Of a DNA stretch of 64,000 nucleotides, positions 25,194 through 33,769 are shown one piece after another. The position numbers were made by a program, and so were the translations under genes. The number at the start of each line of letters is the position of its first letter. Position 1 is the stretch's first letter. Source of the DNA: Pacificoceanicola sp048553275 (GTDB lineage: Bacteria > Pseudomonadota > Alphaproteobacteria > Rhodobacterales > Rhodobacteraceae); assembly GCF_048553275.1 (NCBI RefSeq), contig NZ_JBLZMW010000005.1:182045-246044 (forward strand). The letters are read 5' to 3'. Under the pieces are notes generated by a model. It had not been told where the DNA came from, ran no database searches, and was given only the letters and a program-made list of their open reading frames with translations.

Positions 25194-27071
25194 GTGTTTC
25201 ACGTGAAACAAAATCGTTTTGATGTGATCGTCATCGGTGGCGGCCACGCTGGCGCGGAGGCCGCTGCGGCGTCAGCACGGATGGGTGCCTCGACCGCATT
25301 GATCACTCTGCGAAAGAGTGATCTGGGCGTGATGTCCTGTAATCCTGCAATAGGTGGATTGGGAAAAGGCCACCTTGTCCGGGAGATCGACGCCATGGAT
25401 GGCGTTATGGGCCATGTTGCAGACACAGCAGGCATCCAGTTCCGTTTACTTAACCGAAAAAAAGGACCCGCCGTTCAAGGTCCGCGCGCGCAAGCAGATC
25501 GAAAACTCTATCGGGCAGCAATGCAGAATGCTCTTGCAAAGACTGAGAATCTGCACATCGTCGAGGGTGAAGTCGTTGATTTCGTTATTGAGGGCGGCAA
25601 AGTCCTGGGGGCGCTGCTTTCTGACGGAACACGGCTGTCCAGCTCTTCAACAGTGCTAACCAGTGGTACATTTTTGCGCGGCGTGATTCACATCGGAGAT
25701 GAAAAGACGCCTGGGGGCCGCATGGGTGATAAGCCTTCCGTGCGGCTGGCCGAGCGGATTGACGATTTTGGGCTCACACTCGGACGTTTGAAAACCGGGA
25801 CACCGCCGCGTCTTAACGGTAGAACGATCAATTGGGATATTCTTGAAAGCCAGCCAGGTGATGAACGGCCTGTACTCTTTTCATTCATGTCAAAGTCCGT
25901 CTCTGCAAGACAGGTTTCGTGCGGAATCACCCACACCAATGAAAAGACTCATGAGATCATCCGCCGCAATTTAGAGCGCTCTGCGATGTATGGCGGACAT
26001 ATTAGTGGCGTGGGCCCCCGATACTGCCCTTCTATTGAGGATAAAGTCGTCCGGTTCTCTGAAAAGGACAGCCACCAGGTCTTCTTGGAACCAGAAGGGG
26101 TCGATGACGACACGGTATATCCGAATGGCATTTCAACTTCGCTGCCGCAGGAAGTTCAGGAAGCCTACGTTCGGAGCATCGTTGGCTTGGAAAGCGTCGA
26201 AATTCTGCAGCCCGGCTATGCGATCGAATATGATTACGTCGATCCGCGGGAGTTGGATTCCCGGCTTGCCGTGCGCAGCGTGGATGGCTTGTTTCTGGCC
26301 GGTCAAATCAATGGAACCACCGGATACGAAGAGGCCGCAGCCCAAGGTCTGGTCGCTGGTTTGAATGCGGCAGCGGTGGCTCAAGGCCGTGATCCGATCC
26401 GGTTCGGGCGCAGCGAAAGTTATATTGGCGTCATGATTGATGATCTGACAACACGAGGCGTTACTGAGCCTTACCGTATGTTCACATCACGTGCGGAGTT
26501 TCGACTGTCTCTCCGTGCTGACAATGCCGATCAGCGGCTGACACCGAAGGCGATCGCTTTGGGTTGCGTATCACGACTTCGGCAAGACAAGTTTAACCTG
26601 AAGATGGAGCTACTCTCCAAGGTGCGCGATGTCTCGGAACAATTCGTTCTCGGCAAGGAAGATCTCATAGCGATGAATGCAGGTGTAAAACCTGATGGAA
26701 CGAAACGATCCGCGTTCCAGGCGCTTTCGTTGAAGGATGTAGAATTTTCAGACGTGGCCGCTCTTTCCGAAGAGCTTTCGAACGTCGATCCCGAAATCGG
26801 GGAACAGCTTAAGCGGGAGGCGCTCTACGCCAACTACATAGAGCGGCAACAGAGGGACGTTGATGCATTGCGAAGAGATGAGGCGCTCGCAATTCCAGCT
26901 GACTTCGATTTTGATGCTTTGCCCAGCCTTTCCTCTGAACTCAAGTTGAAGCTTAATACAGCGAGACCAGAGGATTTGTCTCAGGCAGGGCGTATCGATG
27001 GGATGACTCCAGCGGCGCTTACGTTGATTTTGGCGAAGCTTCGGCAATATAACCGGCGTTCAGTCGGATGA
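25194..27071 (+). CDS. mnmG: MnmG (GidA), FAD-dependent tRNA modification enzyme
   Basis: A 625-residue flavoprotein partner of MnmE. The FAD site VIVIGGGHAGAEAA is at residues 12-25, followed by LRKSDLGVMSCNPAIGG and GRMGDKPS, and FLAGQINGTTGYEEAAAQG, all standard. The first codons (GTG TTT CAC GTG AAA CA) are formed by a perfect parS site. I keep the GTG at 25194 because the MFHVK start is widespread in relatives; the in-frame GTG at 25203 has a better spacing (8) from AGGAG and may be the real start. The stop overlaps rsmG by 4 bases. Confidence 0.96.
   Translation: MFHVKQNRFDVIVIGGGHAGAEAAAASARMGASTALITLRKSDLGVMSCNPAIGGLGKGHLVREIDAMDGVMGHVADTAGIQFRLLNRKKGPAVQGPRAQADRKLYRAAMQNALAKTENLHIVEGEVVDFVIEGGKVLGALLSDGTRLSSSSTVLTSGTFLRGVIHIGDEKTPGGRMGDKPSVRLAERIDDFGLTLGRLKTGTPPRLNGRTINWDILESQPGDERPVLFSFMSKSVSARQVSCGITHTNEKTHEIIRRNLERSAMYGGHISGVGPRYCPSIEDKVVRFSEKDSHQVFLEPEGVDDDTVYPNGISTSLPQEVQEAYVRSIVGLESVEILQPGYAIEYDYVDPRELDSRLAVRSVDGLFLAGQINGTTGYEEAAAQGLVAGLNAAAVAQGRDPIRFGRSESYIGVMIDDLTTRGVTEPYRMFTSRAEFRLSLRADNADQRLTPKAIALGCVSRLRQDKFNLKMELLSKVRDVSEQFVLGKEDLIAMNAGVKPDGTKRSAFQALSLKDVEFSDVAALSEELSNVDPEIGEQLKREALYANYIERQQRDVDALRRDEALAIPADFDFDALPSLSSELKLKLNTARPEDLSQAGRIDGMTPAALTLILAKLRQYNRRSVG
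25195..25210. promoter_or_regulatory. parS: parS site (perfect 16-mer) inside the mnmG start
   Basis: TGTTTCACGTGAAACA is the exact bacterial parS palindrome bound by ParB. It covers the first five codons of mnmG, about 2.5 kb from parA and 3.3 kb from parB. Confidence 0.95.
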
Positions 27072-27688
27072 GGCCGTCGGTATCGCTGCATGAATCGGAT
27101 GTTTCACGTGAAACACAAGACAGGTTTTTGACTTACCTAAGCCTACTTGAAACGTGGAATCGAAAAATCAATCTGATATCGCCAACCACGATACGAGATG
27201 CGTGGACTAGACATTTTATCGATAGCGTTCAAATTCTGGACAGCTACCAGCCGCGTTCCGGGATATGGGGCGATTTGGGTAGCGGAGGCGGGTTTCCGGG
27301 GTTGATTGTTGCCATTCTATGCGCCGAGAGGTTTCCGGAAACCAAGGCTGTCCTGATTGAGAGCGACCTTCGGAAGTGTACGTTCTTACGCACCGTTATT
27401 CGGGAGACTGGAATTGATGCAAAGGTTCTTTCTGACCGCATTGAAACCGCACCGCCTCTCGACGCACAGAGCATCTCTGCCCGGGCACTTGCGCCGCTGC
27501 CTGTGTTGCTCGGATACGTAAACAGGCATCTTGCTCCTGGCGGAACGGCGATGCTGCCGAAAGGCGAAAATTGGCAAGCAGAGATCGCCGAAGCAGGAGA
27601 ATCGTGGAACTTCAAATTTACAGCGCATAAAAGTAAAACAAACCCGCAAGCTGTCGTCCTCGAAATTGGAGAACTCACCCATGTCTGA
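27068..27688 (+). CDS. rsmG: RsmG (GidB), 16S rRNA m7G527 methyltransferase
   Basis: A 206-residue SAM-dependent methyltransferase of the small ribosomal subunit; loss gives streptomycin tolerance in many bacteria. Motif I is DLGSGGGFPGL near residues 67-77, and the preceding NLISPTTIRDAWTRHFIDSV is typical. The N-terminal codons for VSRET are formed by the second parS site. It starts in the ATGA overlap with mnmG and overlaps the parA start by 8 bases. Confidence 0.96.
   Translation: MRPSVSLHESDVSRETQDRFLTYLSLLETWNRKINLISPTTIRDAWTRHFIDSVQILDSYQPRSGIWGDLGSGGGFPGLIVAILCAERFPETKAVLIESDLRKCTFLRTVIRETGIDAKVLSDRIETAPPLDAQSISARALAPLPVLLGYVNRHLAPGGTAMLPKGENWQAEIAEAGESWNFKFTAHKSKTNPQAVVLEIGELTHV
27100..27115. 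promoter_or_regulatory. parS: parS site (perfect 16-mer) inside rsmG
   Basis: A second exact copy of TGTTTCACGTGAAACA, lying in codons 11-16 of rsmG in a reading frame different from that used in mnmG. It is 1.9 kb right of the first site and about 0.6 kb before parA. Confidence 0.95.
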
Positions 27689-28490
27689 CCTGACGCGCTC
27701 GGCCAGCCCCAAGATTATTGCAGTGGCCAACCAGAAAGGCGGCGTTGGCAAAACCACCACAACGATTAATTTGGGTGCGGCACTGGCGGAAAAAGGGGAA
27801 CGGGTCCTTGTCGTTGATCTTGATCCGCAAGGAAACGCGTCCACTGGACTGGGTATAGAGCCAGAAGACAGGGAATTCACTACATATGACTTGTTGTTGG
27901 AAGATATAGCGTTGGACCGGGTCATTTTGACCACGACAACCGATAACCTGAACCTCGTACCGGCCAACGTGGATCTCAGCTCTGCGGATATGGAACTGAT
28001 ATCAAACGAAAAGCGCAGCTTTTTGCTGCACGATGTGCTGCGCCAGCCCGCAATGGATGCGTTTAAGTTCGATTATATTCTGATCGACTGCCCGCCGTCT
28101 CTGAATCTTCTGACGGTTAATGCCATGGTCGCCGCGCATTCCGTGCTTGTGCCGCTTCAAAGTGAATTTTTCGCCTTGGAAGGCTTGTCGCAACTGATGT
28201 TGACTATCCGGGACGTCCGCCAATCCGCGAACCCAGATCTTCGCATCGAAGGCGTGGTGCTTACGATGTACGACGCACGGAACAACCTGTCGCAGCAGGT
28301 CGAGGCTGACGCGCGGGCGAACCTCTCGGATCTTGTGTTCAAGACTGTGATCCCGCGGAACGTGCGTGTGAGTGAAGCGCCGTCATATGCCTTGCCGGTG
28401 CTGGCTTATGACACCCAATCCAAAGGCGCGGCCGCGTATCGCATGCTTGCGGATGAACTTGTCGCGAAAAACACCAAGCTGGCGGCCTGA
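27681..28490 (+). CDS. parA: ParA, chromosome-partitioning ATPase
   Basis: A 269-residue Walker-type ATPase that binds DNA non-specifically and moves ParB-parS complexes. The deviant Walker A (KGGVGKTTT) is at about residues 19-27, the A' motif VLVVDLDPQGNAS near 43, and Walker B (FDYILIDCPPSLNLL) near 128. The start at 27681 gives the usual short N-terminus; the frame is open back to 27531 within rsmG. parB follows after 25 bases. Confidence 0.97.
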   Translation: MSDLTRSASPKIIAVANQKGGVGKTTTTINLGAALAEKGERVLVVDLDPQGNASTGLGIEPEDREFTTYDLLLEDIALDRVILTTTTDNLNLVPANVDLSSADMELISNEKRSFLLHDVLRQPAMDAFKFDYILIDCPPSLNLLTVNAMVAAHSVLVPLQSEFFALEGLSQLMLTIRDVRQSANPDLRIEGVVLTMYDARNNLSQQVEADARANLSDLVFKTVIPRNVRVSEAPSYALPVLAYDTQSKGAAAYRMLADELVAKNTKLAA

Positions 28491-28515
28491 ACGCCAGAGA
28501 GAACAGGGGGCCAAA

Positions 28516-29418
28516 ATGGCAGACAAGAAAGAGCAGAGACGCGGCCTCGGGCGAGGATTGTCCGCACTGATGGCAGATGTCGAGGTCAAGCCGCAAGCGA
28601 GCACCGACACATCTCCCGTGCGGGCGGATCGCGTCGTGCCGGTGGAGCGGGTTGTCCCCAACCCGGATCAGCCACGCCGTACCTTCACGGAAGCCCAGCT
28701 TCAGGAGTTGGCGGATTCCATTCGTACGAAGGGGATCATTCAACCGCTGATCGTCCGTGTGAATCCCAGGAATGCCAGTGAATTCGAAATTGTCGCGGGC
28801 GAACGCCGCTGGCGCGCAGCACAGATGGCGCAATTGCACGAAGTGCCCGTTCTCGTTCGCGAGTTCGACGATACGGAAGTTCTCGAAGTCGCGATCATCG
28901 AGAACATTCAAAGGGCCGATCTCAACGCGATTGAAGAGGCCGCCGGTTACCGTCAATTGATGTTCAAGTTTGGACATACGCAGGAAAAACTGGCGGAGGC
29001 CTTGGGTAAGAGTCGCAGTCACATCGCCAACCTGATGCGGCTTCTGAATTTGCCAGAGACTGTTCAGGACATGGTGGTTCAGGGCGATCTCAGTGCCGGG
29101 CATGCACGAACATTGATCACAGCGCCAAATCCGGAAGCCCTGGCCAAGATGATCGTGGCCAAGGGGCTGTCGGTCCGTGCGGCAGAGAAGCTCGCGAAAG
29201 ATGCGATTTCTCCGCCGCAGCCAAAAGTCAGGCCAAGCGGAAGCGTCTCGGTCGAAAAGGACGCGGACACGCGGGCGTTGGAGGGTGATTTATCCGCGGC
29301 GCTGAGTATGAGGGTTTCGATTGATCACAAGCCTGGACACGAGGCGGGCAAAATCACGATTTCTTACGAATCGCTCGAACAGTTGGACGCGCTGTGCGCC
29401 ATTCTGAGTACAGCCTAG
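28516..29418 (+). CDS. parB: ParB, centromere-binding CTPase
   Basis: A 300-residue chromosomal ParB that loads at parS and spreads as a CTP-dependent clamp. The N-terminal ParA-interacting motif RRGLGRGLSALM is at 8-19, the CTP-binding C-motif GERRWRAAQ at 95-103, ENIQRADLNAIEEA near 131 (NAIEEA where NPIEEA is commonest), then the helix-turn-helix (LAEALGKSRSHIANLMRL) and a C-terminal dimer domain. AGGGGG precedes the ATG. Its targets are the two parS sites just upstream. Confidence 0.97.
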   Translation: MADKKEQRRGLGRGLSALMADVEVKPQASTDTSPVRADRVVPVERVVPNPDQPRRTFTEAQLQELADSIRTKGIIQPLIVRVNPRNASEFEIVAGERRWRAAQMAQLHEVPVLVREFDDTEVLEVAIIENIQRADLNAIEEAAGYRQLMFKFGHTQEKLAEALGKSRSHIANLMRLLNLPETVQDMVVQGDLSAGHARTLITAPNPEALAKMIVAKGLSVRAAEKLAKDAISPPQPKVRPSGSVSVEKDADTRALEGDLSAALSMRVSIDHKPGHEAGKITISYESLEQLDALCAILSTA

Positions 29419-29430
29419 CCGAGCGACGTG

Positions 29431-30588
29431 TCAGGGAATGAGTTCCGAGACAACGGCATTCAGGATCATACGGCCCTTGGGCGTCACGCCGAGGGCCGTT
29501 TCTGTTTTCCAGATCAGGTCAAGATCCAACAGGTCTGCGATTGTCTGGTCCGAAATTCGATAGTTCGACATATTGTAGAGCCGTACCAGGTCGACACCGT
29601 CCAGTAGACGTAAGCCCATCATGAGGTATTCAGCGACTTGCTCTTCCGGCCCAACTGCGTTCATCAGCGTGTCGCCGCGCCCGTCTTTGACGAGATCAAG
29701 CCATTTCCCGGGCGCCGATGCTGCGACGGTCGCAAATTTCTGGCCATTCTGCGTCAGACGTCCATGGGCCCCCGGACCAACACCGGCATAGTCACCATAA
29801 TTCCAGTAGATCAGATTATGCCGCGACTCGGAGCCAGGTCTTGCATGGTTTGAGACTTCGTAGCTCGGCAAACCTGCAGCCGAGCAGAGCGCTTGCGTCA
29901 CCTCATACATATCGGCGGCGAGGTCTTCATCAGGTAGGCCCTTGAGTCGACCCGCGTTGTAGCGGTCGCCGAAAGCAGTGCCTTGTTCGATCGTCAGCTG
30001 GTAGAGCGACAGGTGATCGACCGACATCGAGAGCGCTTCACCGAGTTCGACCTCCCAGTCTGACAGGCTTTGACCCTGCCGGGCATAGATCAAGTCAAAA
30101 CTGACCCGGTCAAAAACAGATCGCGCAATGTCAAACGCCGTCTTGGCTTCATGGACATCATGAAGCCGCCCGAGCCGTCTGAGATCCTCCGCGCGCAGAG
30201 CCTGAACGCCCAGTGAGACCCGGTTGACGCCAGCTTCGGCATAGCCTTCAAACCGCGCGGCCTCGACAGAGCGAGGGTTGGCCTCAAGCGTGATTTCAAT
30301 ATCATTGGCCCAGGTCCAGGTCTCTTGAGCGGCCCCAAGAATTTTCTGAACTGTCGCGGCTTCCATCAAGGATGGCGTGCCGCCTCCAAAAAAGATGGAA
30401 TTCAACACCCGGCCCGGCGTGAGATCCGCCACGCGGCGGACTTCCCTGGCCAGCGCGTCGGCCCAAATCGTTTGATCTATGTTCTGTGTGACGTGGCTGT
30501 TGAAGTCACAGTAAGGGCACTTCGCTTCGCAAAACGGCCAGTGCACATAGAGACCAAAGCCGCCAAATTGCCAGTCTTCAGTCGCCAA
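29431..30588 (-). CDS. hemW: HemW, radical SAM heme chaperone
   Basis: A 385-residue radical SAM protein formerly called a coproporphyrinogen oxidase homologue. The cluster motif CEAKCPYCDF (Cx3CxxC) is near residues 20-29, followed by FFGGGTPSLM and a conserved C-terminal winged-helix region. The start is a TTG at 30588, the only start between an upstream in-frame TAG and the conserved GLYVHWPFC; it overlaps rdgB by 11 bases. The cysteine missing or present next to the cluster motif that separates HemN from HemW supports HemW: the motif is CDF, not CxC. It converges on parB. Confidence 0.93.
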   Translation of the reverse strand: MATEDWQFGGFGLYVHWPFCEAKCPYCDFNSHVTQNIDQTIWADALAREVRRVADLTPGRVLNSIFFGGGTPSLMEAATVQKILGAAQETWTWANDIEITLEANPRSVEAARFEGYAEAGVNRVSLGVQALRAEDLRRLGRLHDVHEAKTAFDIARSVFDRVSFDLIYARQGQSLSDWEVELGEALSMSVDHLSLYQLTIEQGTAFGDRYNAGRLKGLPDEDLAADMYEVTQALCSAAGLPSYEVSNHARPGSESRHNLIYWNYGDYAGVGPGAHGRLTQNGQKFATVAASAPGKWLDLVKDGRGDTLMNAVGPEEQVAEYLMMGLRLLDGVDLVRLYNMSNYRISDQTIADLLDLDLIWKTETALGVTPKGRMILNAVVSELIP

Positions 30589-31192
30589 AACAGCCTGCTA
30601 CGAATTTGCGGAACGCATCGGCCCGGTGGCTGATCTTGTTCTTTTCCCAGCGATCCATTTCGCCAAAGGTAATCTCATAGCCGACCGGCTGGAAGATTGG
30701 ATCATAGCCGTGACCCTGATCTCCGCGCATTGGCCAGACCACCTGTCCTTCCATCACGCCGGGAAAGACCTCGTCGTGTCCGTCGGGCCAGGCAAGAACC
30801 AGCGTACAGCAAAACCGTGCCGTCCACGGCGCAGGGGTGCCGCTCTCTTGAATACGCCGGTAGGACTTTTCCATGGCCACACCAAAGTCGCGACCCGTCT
30901 CTGTTTCGGCCCAATCCGCCGTATATACACCGGGGGCCTTGTCCAGCGCATCAATCTCGATGCCACTGTCATCGGAGAGTGCAGGCAGGCCTGTGGCCTT
31001 GGCGGCGGCATGTGCCTTGATGCGGGCGTTTTGAACAAACGTGGTGCCGTCTTCGACCGGCTCAGGCAGGTGCATCTCCTTGGCGCCCACGACGGTCACG
31101 CCAAAGGGCTTGAGGAGATCCGCAATCTCCTCAAGCTTGCCTTGGTTGTGTGTCGCGACAAGAAGGCGATCGCCCTCGAATTTGCGCGTCAT
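30578..31192 (-). CDS. rdgB: RdgB, non-canonical purine NTP pyrophosphatase (ITPase)
   Basis: A 204-residue HAM1-type enzyme that hydrolyses dITP and XTP to keep deaminated purines out of DNA. The nucleotide-binding start LLVATHNQGKLEEI is near residues 10-23, the active-site loop ALSDDSGIEIDAL near 71 and the C-terminal FGEMDRWEKNKISHRADAF is diagnostic. It lies between rph (4-base overlap) and hemW (11-base overlap). Confidence 0.96.
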   Translation of the reverse strand: MTRKFEGDRLLVATHNQGKLEEIADLLKPFGVTVVGAKEMHLPEPVEDGTTFVQNARIKAHAAAKATGLPALSDDSGIEIDALDKAPGVYTADWAETETGRDFGVAMEKSYRRIQESGTPAPWTARFCCTLVLAWPDGHDEVFPGVMEGQVVWPMRGDQGHGYDPIFQPVGYEITFGEMDRWEKNKISHRADAFRKFVAGCFGD

Positions 31193-31902
31193 GCCAGCGC
31201 CGCTTTCTGGGCTTCGACCAGTTCGGCGACACCCTGCTCGGCGAGGTCCATCAATGTCCCCATCTGATCGCGGGAGAATGTCGCGCCTTCTGCCGACATC
31301 TGCACTTCGATCAACTGGCCATCACCCCGGAGAATGAAATTGCCATCGACGCCCGCTTCGCTGTCTTCGGGATAGTCAAGATCGAGCACGGCCTGGCCGG
31401 CATAGAGTCCACAGCTGACCGCGGCCACGGGAGAGATAAGCGGATCCGTCTTGATGTCACCAATCTTCATGAGCTTGTTCACCGCCATGCGCAGGGCAAC
31501 CCAGCCGCCGGTGATCGCGGCGCATCGGGTTCCGCCGTCGGCTTGAATGACATCACAGTCCACGGTGATCTGCCGTTCACCCATCGCGACCCGATCCACA
31601 CCCGCCCGCAGCGACCGACCGATCAGACGCTGAATTTCCACGGTGCGTCCGCCTTGTTTACCGGTCGTGGCCTCACGGCGCATCCGCGAGGAGGTCGAAC
31701 GGGGCAGCATGCCATACTCCGCCGTGACCCAACCAAGGCCGGATCCTTTGATAAACGGCGGCACGCGCTCCTCGATGGACGCGGTGCACAGCACATGCGT
31801 GTCGCCCATCTTGATCAAACAAGACCCTTCGGCGTGTTTCGTGACCCCTGTTTCGATTGAAACAGCTCGCATTTCACTTAGGTTCCGTCCCGAAGGTCTC
31901 AT
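31189..31902 (-). CDS. rph: Rph, RNase PH
   Basis: A 237-residue phosphorolytic 3' exoribonuclease trimming tRNA precursors. The start MRPSGRNLSEMR is the family hallmark; GLGWVTAEYGMLPRST, RTVEIQRLIGRSLRAGVD and DCDVIQADGGTRCAAITG are conserved catalytic segments. It has AGAGGA ahead of the ATG; the frame open to 32019 runs past this into the hrcA 5' region. It is divergent from hrcA with 115 bases between the starts. Confidence 0.97.
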   Translation of the reverse strand: MRPSGRNLSEMRAVSIETGVTKHAEGSCLIKMGDTHVLCTASIEERVPPFIKGSGLGWVTAEYGMLPRSTSSRMRREATTGKQGGRTVEIQRLIGRSLRAGVDRVAMGERQITVDCDVIQADGGTRCAAITGGWVALRMAVNKLMKIGDIKTDPLISPVAAVSCGLYAGQAVLDLDYPEDSEAGVDGNFILRGDGQLIEVQMSAEGATFSRDQMGTLMDLAEQGVAELVEAQKAALA

Positions 31903-32017
31903 GATTGTCCTCTTTCTTAAGCTGCGCCACGGATAGACGGGGCAGGGGTCTTCACGCAAGCCCGATTGACGCCGCGCGCGCAGCGTCTTTAATGATCGGA
32001 CGTTGACGAGGTAACGC

Positions 32018-33082
32018 ATGACAACCGCGAATGAATTGCTGTCGCAGATGAATGATCGCTCCCGCGAGGTGTTTCGGCGGGTGGTTGAGGGCTATCTCGA
32101 TTCCGGCGAACCTGTGGGATCCCGGACGTTGACCCGAACGCTGTCCGAAAAGGTCTCGGCCGCGACGATCCGCAACGTGATGCAGGATCTTGAGTTTCTC
32201 GGCCTGCTCGACAGCCCCCATGTCAGCGCGGGACGCATTCCAACGCATCTCGGACTGCGGATGTTTGTCGATGGCCTGCTTGAGGTGCGGGATCTGGATC
32301 ATACGGATCGGGAGAAGATTGACGCGACCATGGGAGCCAATGCTCAAGATGTGGGTGGGTTCCTCGATAAGGTCGGCTCTGCGCTCTCAGGAGTGACGCA
32401 GGGCGCGTCACTTGTGCTCACGCCGAAGCACGAAGCGCCGCTCAAACACATCGAATTCGTCAGCCTGGGCCGGGATCGCGCGTTGGTCGTGATTGTTTTT
32501 GCCGACGGACATGTGGAGAACCGCGTCTTTACGCCGCCGCCCGGCCAAACCCCAAGCTCCATGCGCGAGGCTGCGAATTTCGTGAACGCCTTGGTCGAGG
32601 GACGCACGCTCAGTGAGCTGCGCCACGTGATGACCGACGAAATCAAACGCCGTCGGCTTGAACTCGATAGTCTAGCCGCCGAGTTGATCGAATCAGGTGT
32701 CGCCGTTTGGGACGGCGAATCCGACAGCTCGGCCCGGCTTATCGTGCGGGGGCGGGCGAATCTGCTTGGCGATGACTCTGCCGAAGAGGAACTGGAGCGT
32801 ATCCGACAGCTGTTCGACGATCTCGAACGCAAGCGTGATATCGCCGAATTTCTGGAATTGACCGATCAGGGCGACGGCGTTCGCATTTTCATTGGGTCCG
32901 AGAACAAACTTTTCTCACTTTCGGGTTCCTCTCTGGTGGTCTCTCCATATATGAACGCTGACCGTAAGATCATTGGCGCGGTCGGGGTCATCGGACCCAC
33001 GCGTCTAAACTATGGCCGGATTGTTCCCATCGTGGACTATACGGCGCAGCTGGTCGGCAAGCTGATCGCTGACCGCAGTTAG
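32018..33082 (+). CDS. hrcA: HrcA, heat-inducible transcription repressor
   Basis: A 354-residue repressor of chaperone genes (groESL and related) that binds CIRCE operators. The N-terminal winged helix shows GEPVGSRTLTRTLSEKVSAATIRNVM near residues 28-53, and LGLLDSPHVSAGRIPTHLGLRMFVDGLL follows. The C-terminal GAVGVIGPTRLNYGRIVPIVDYTA closes the family. GAGG lies 6 bases before the ATG. I see no CIRCE palindrome (TTAGCACTC-N9-GAGTGCTAA) in the rph-hrcA gap, so autoregulation by this route is not evident here. Confidence 0.97.
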   Translation: MTTANELLSQMNDRSREVFRRVVEGYLDSGEPVGSRTLTRTLSEKVSAATIRNVMQDLEFLGLLDSPHVSAGRIPTHLGLRMFVDGLLEVRDLDHTDREKIDATMGANAQDVGGFLDKVGSALSGVTQGASLVLTPKHEAPLKHIEFVSLGRDRALVVIVFADGHVENRVFTPPPGQTPSSMREAANFVNALVEGRTLSELRHVMTDEIKRRRLELDSLAAELIESGVAVWDGESDSSARLIVRGRANLLGDDSAEEELERIRQLFDDLERKRDIAEFLELTDQGDGVRIFIGSENKLFSLSGSSLVVSPYMNADRKIIGAVGVIGPTRLNYGRIVPIVDYTAQLVGKLIADRS

Positions 33083-33091
33083 AGGTGAAGA

Positions 33092-33649
33092 ATGGCAGAC
33101 CCGAGAGACGACGACTTTCTCGACGACATCGAAGCGCTGGAAGCCGCCGAGGCTGAAGCCTCCGAAGCGGAGCCAACAGCGGACGAGGTGATTTCCTCGC
33201 TGGAGGCGGAACGCGACGAATACAAGGACCGCTTCATGCGGGCGCTTGCGGATGCCGAGAATGCCCGCAAGCGCGCGGCGAAGGACCGGCAGGAGGCACA
33301 GGCCTACGGCGGTACGCGCATCGCACGGGATCTGATCCCCGTCTATGACAACCTCAGCCGTGCGCTTCTGGCCGCGAAGGAGGCGGAGGGTGAAGCATCT
33401 GTTGCCCTCACCGAAGGCGTCGAGCTCACGCTGAAGGAGCTTCTGACGGTCTTTGATCGTCATGGGGTCAAGCGCGTGGCCCCGGCAGTGGGCGACAAGT
33501 TCGACCCGCAGGTGCACGAAGCGATGTTCGAAGCGCCCGTTCCCGGCACGAAGGCCGGCGATATCATTCAGGTCTCGGCTGAGGGATTCACTCTGCACGA
33601 TCGCCTGCTGCGTCCGGCTCAGGTCGGCGTCAGCTCCATGGTTGGTTGA
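33092..33649 (+). CDS. grpE: GrpE, nucleotide exchange factor of DnaK
   Basis: A 185-residue protein that releases ADP from DnaK. An acidic N-terminus (to about 35) is followed by a long coiled coil (EVISSLEAERDEYKDRFMRALADAENARKRAAKDR) and the C-terminal beta domain ending PAQVGVSSMV. AGAGGTGA precedes the ATG. hrcA is 9 bases upstream, a normal pairing; dnaK and dnaJ are not in the window. Confidence 0.96.
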   Translation: MADPRDDDFLDDIEALEAAEAEASEAEPTADEVISSLEAERDEYKDRFMRALADAENARKRAAKDRQEAQAYGGTRIARDLIPVYDNLSRALLAAKEAEGEASVALTEGVELTLKELLTVFDRHGVKRVAPAVGDKFDPQVHEAMFEAPVPGTKAGDIIQVSAEGFTLHDRLLRPAQVGVSSMVG

Positions 33650-33655
33650 GCCTCG

Positions 33656-33669
33656 GTTTCATGTGAAAC
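33656..33669. promoter_or_regulatory. Near-parS palindrome after grpE
   Basis: GTTTCATGTGAAAC matches the inner 14 bases of parS except for one central C to T change. It lies 6 bases after the grpE stop and about 6.5 kb from the second perfect parS. Whether ParB binds it is unknown. Confidence 0.4.
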
Positions 33670-33673
33670 GTCG

Positions 33674-33714
33674 AAGGCGGGGCAATACCCCCAGCCCCTT
33701 ACGGCAAATGTTGA
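33674..33714 (+). repeat. Left arm of an imperfect inverted repeat around mqsRA
   Basis: The arm reads AAGGCGGGGCAATACCCCC then AGCCCCTTACGGCAA and ATGTTGA. Its reverse complement matches the arm at 34703-34742 over about 40 bases: the inner TTGCCGTAAGGGGCTGGGG is identical, while the five loop bases between the G and C runs are inverted (CAATA against TATTG) and one C differs. Together the arms enclose the toxin-antitoxin locus. Confidence 0.75.
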
Positions 33715-33738
33715 AGCCTGCGAGTATTCGCGGGCTTC
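33713..33738 (-). terminator. Stem-loop between grpE and mqsA
   Basis: An 11-bp stem (GAAGCCTGCGA / TCGCGGGCTTC, one G-T pair, loop GTAT) separates the convergent grpE and mqsA genes. There is no clear T-tract on either strand, so termination would be weak or factor-assisted. Confidence 0.4.
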
Positions 33739-33769
33739 AAGCCTCTATGGAGGATGGCGGGATTGACGA

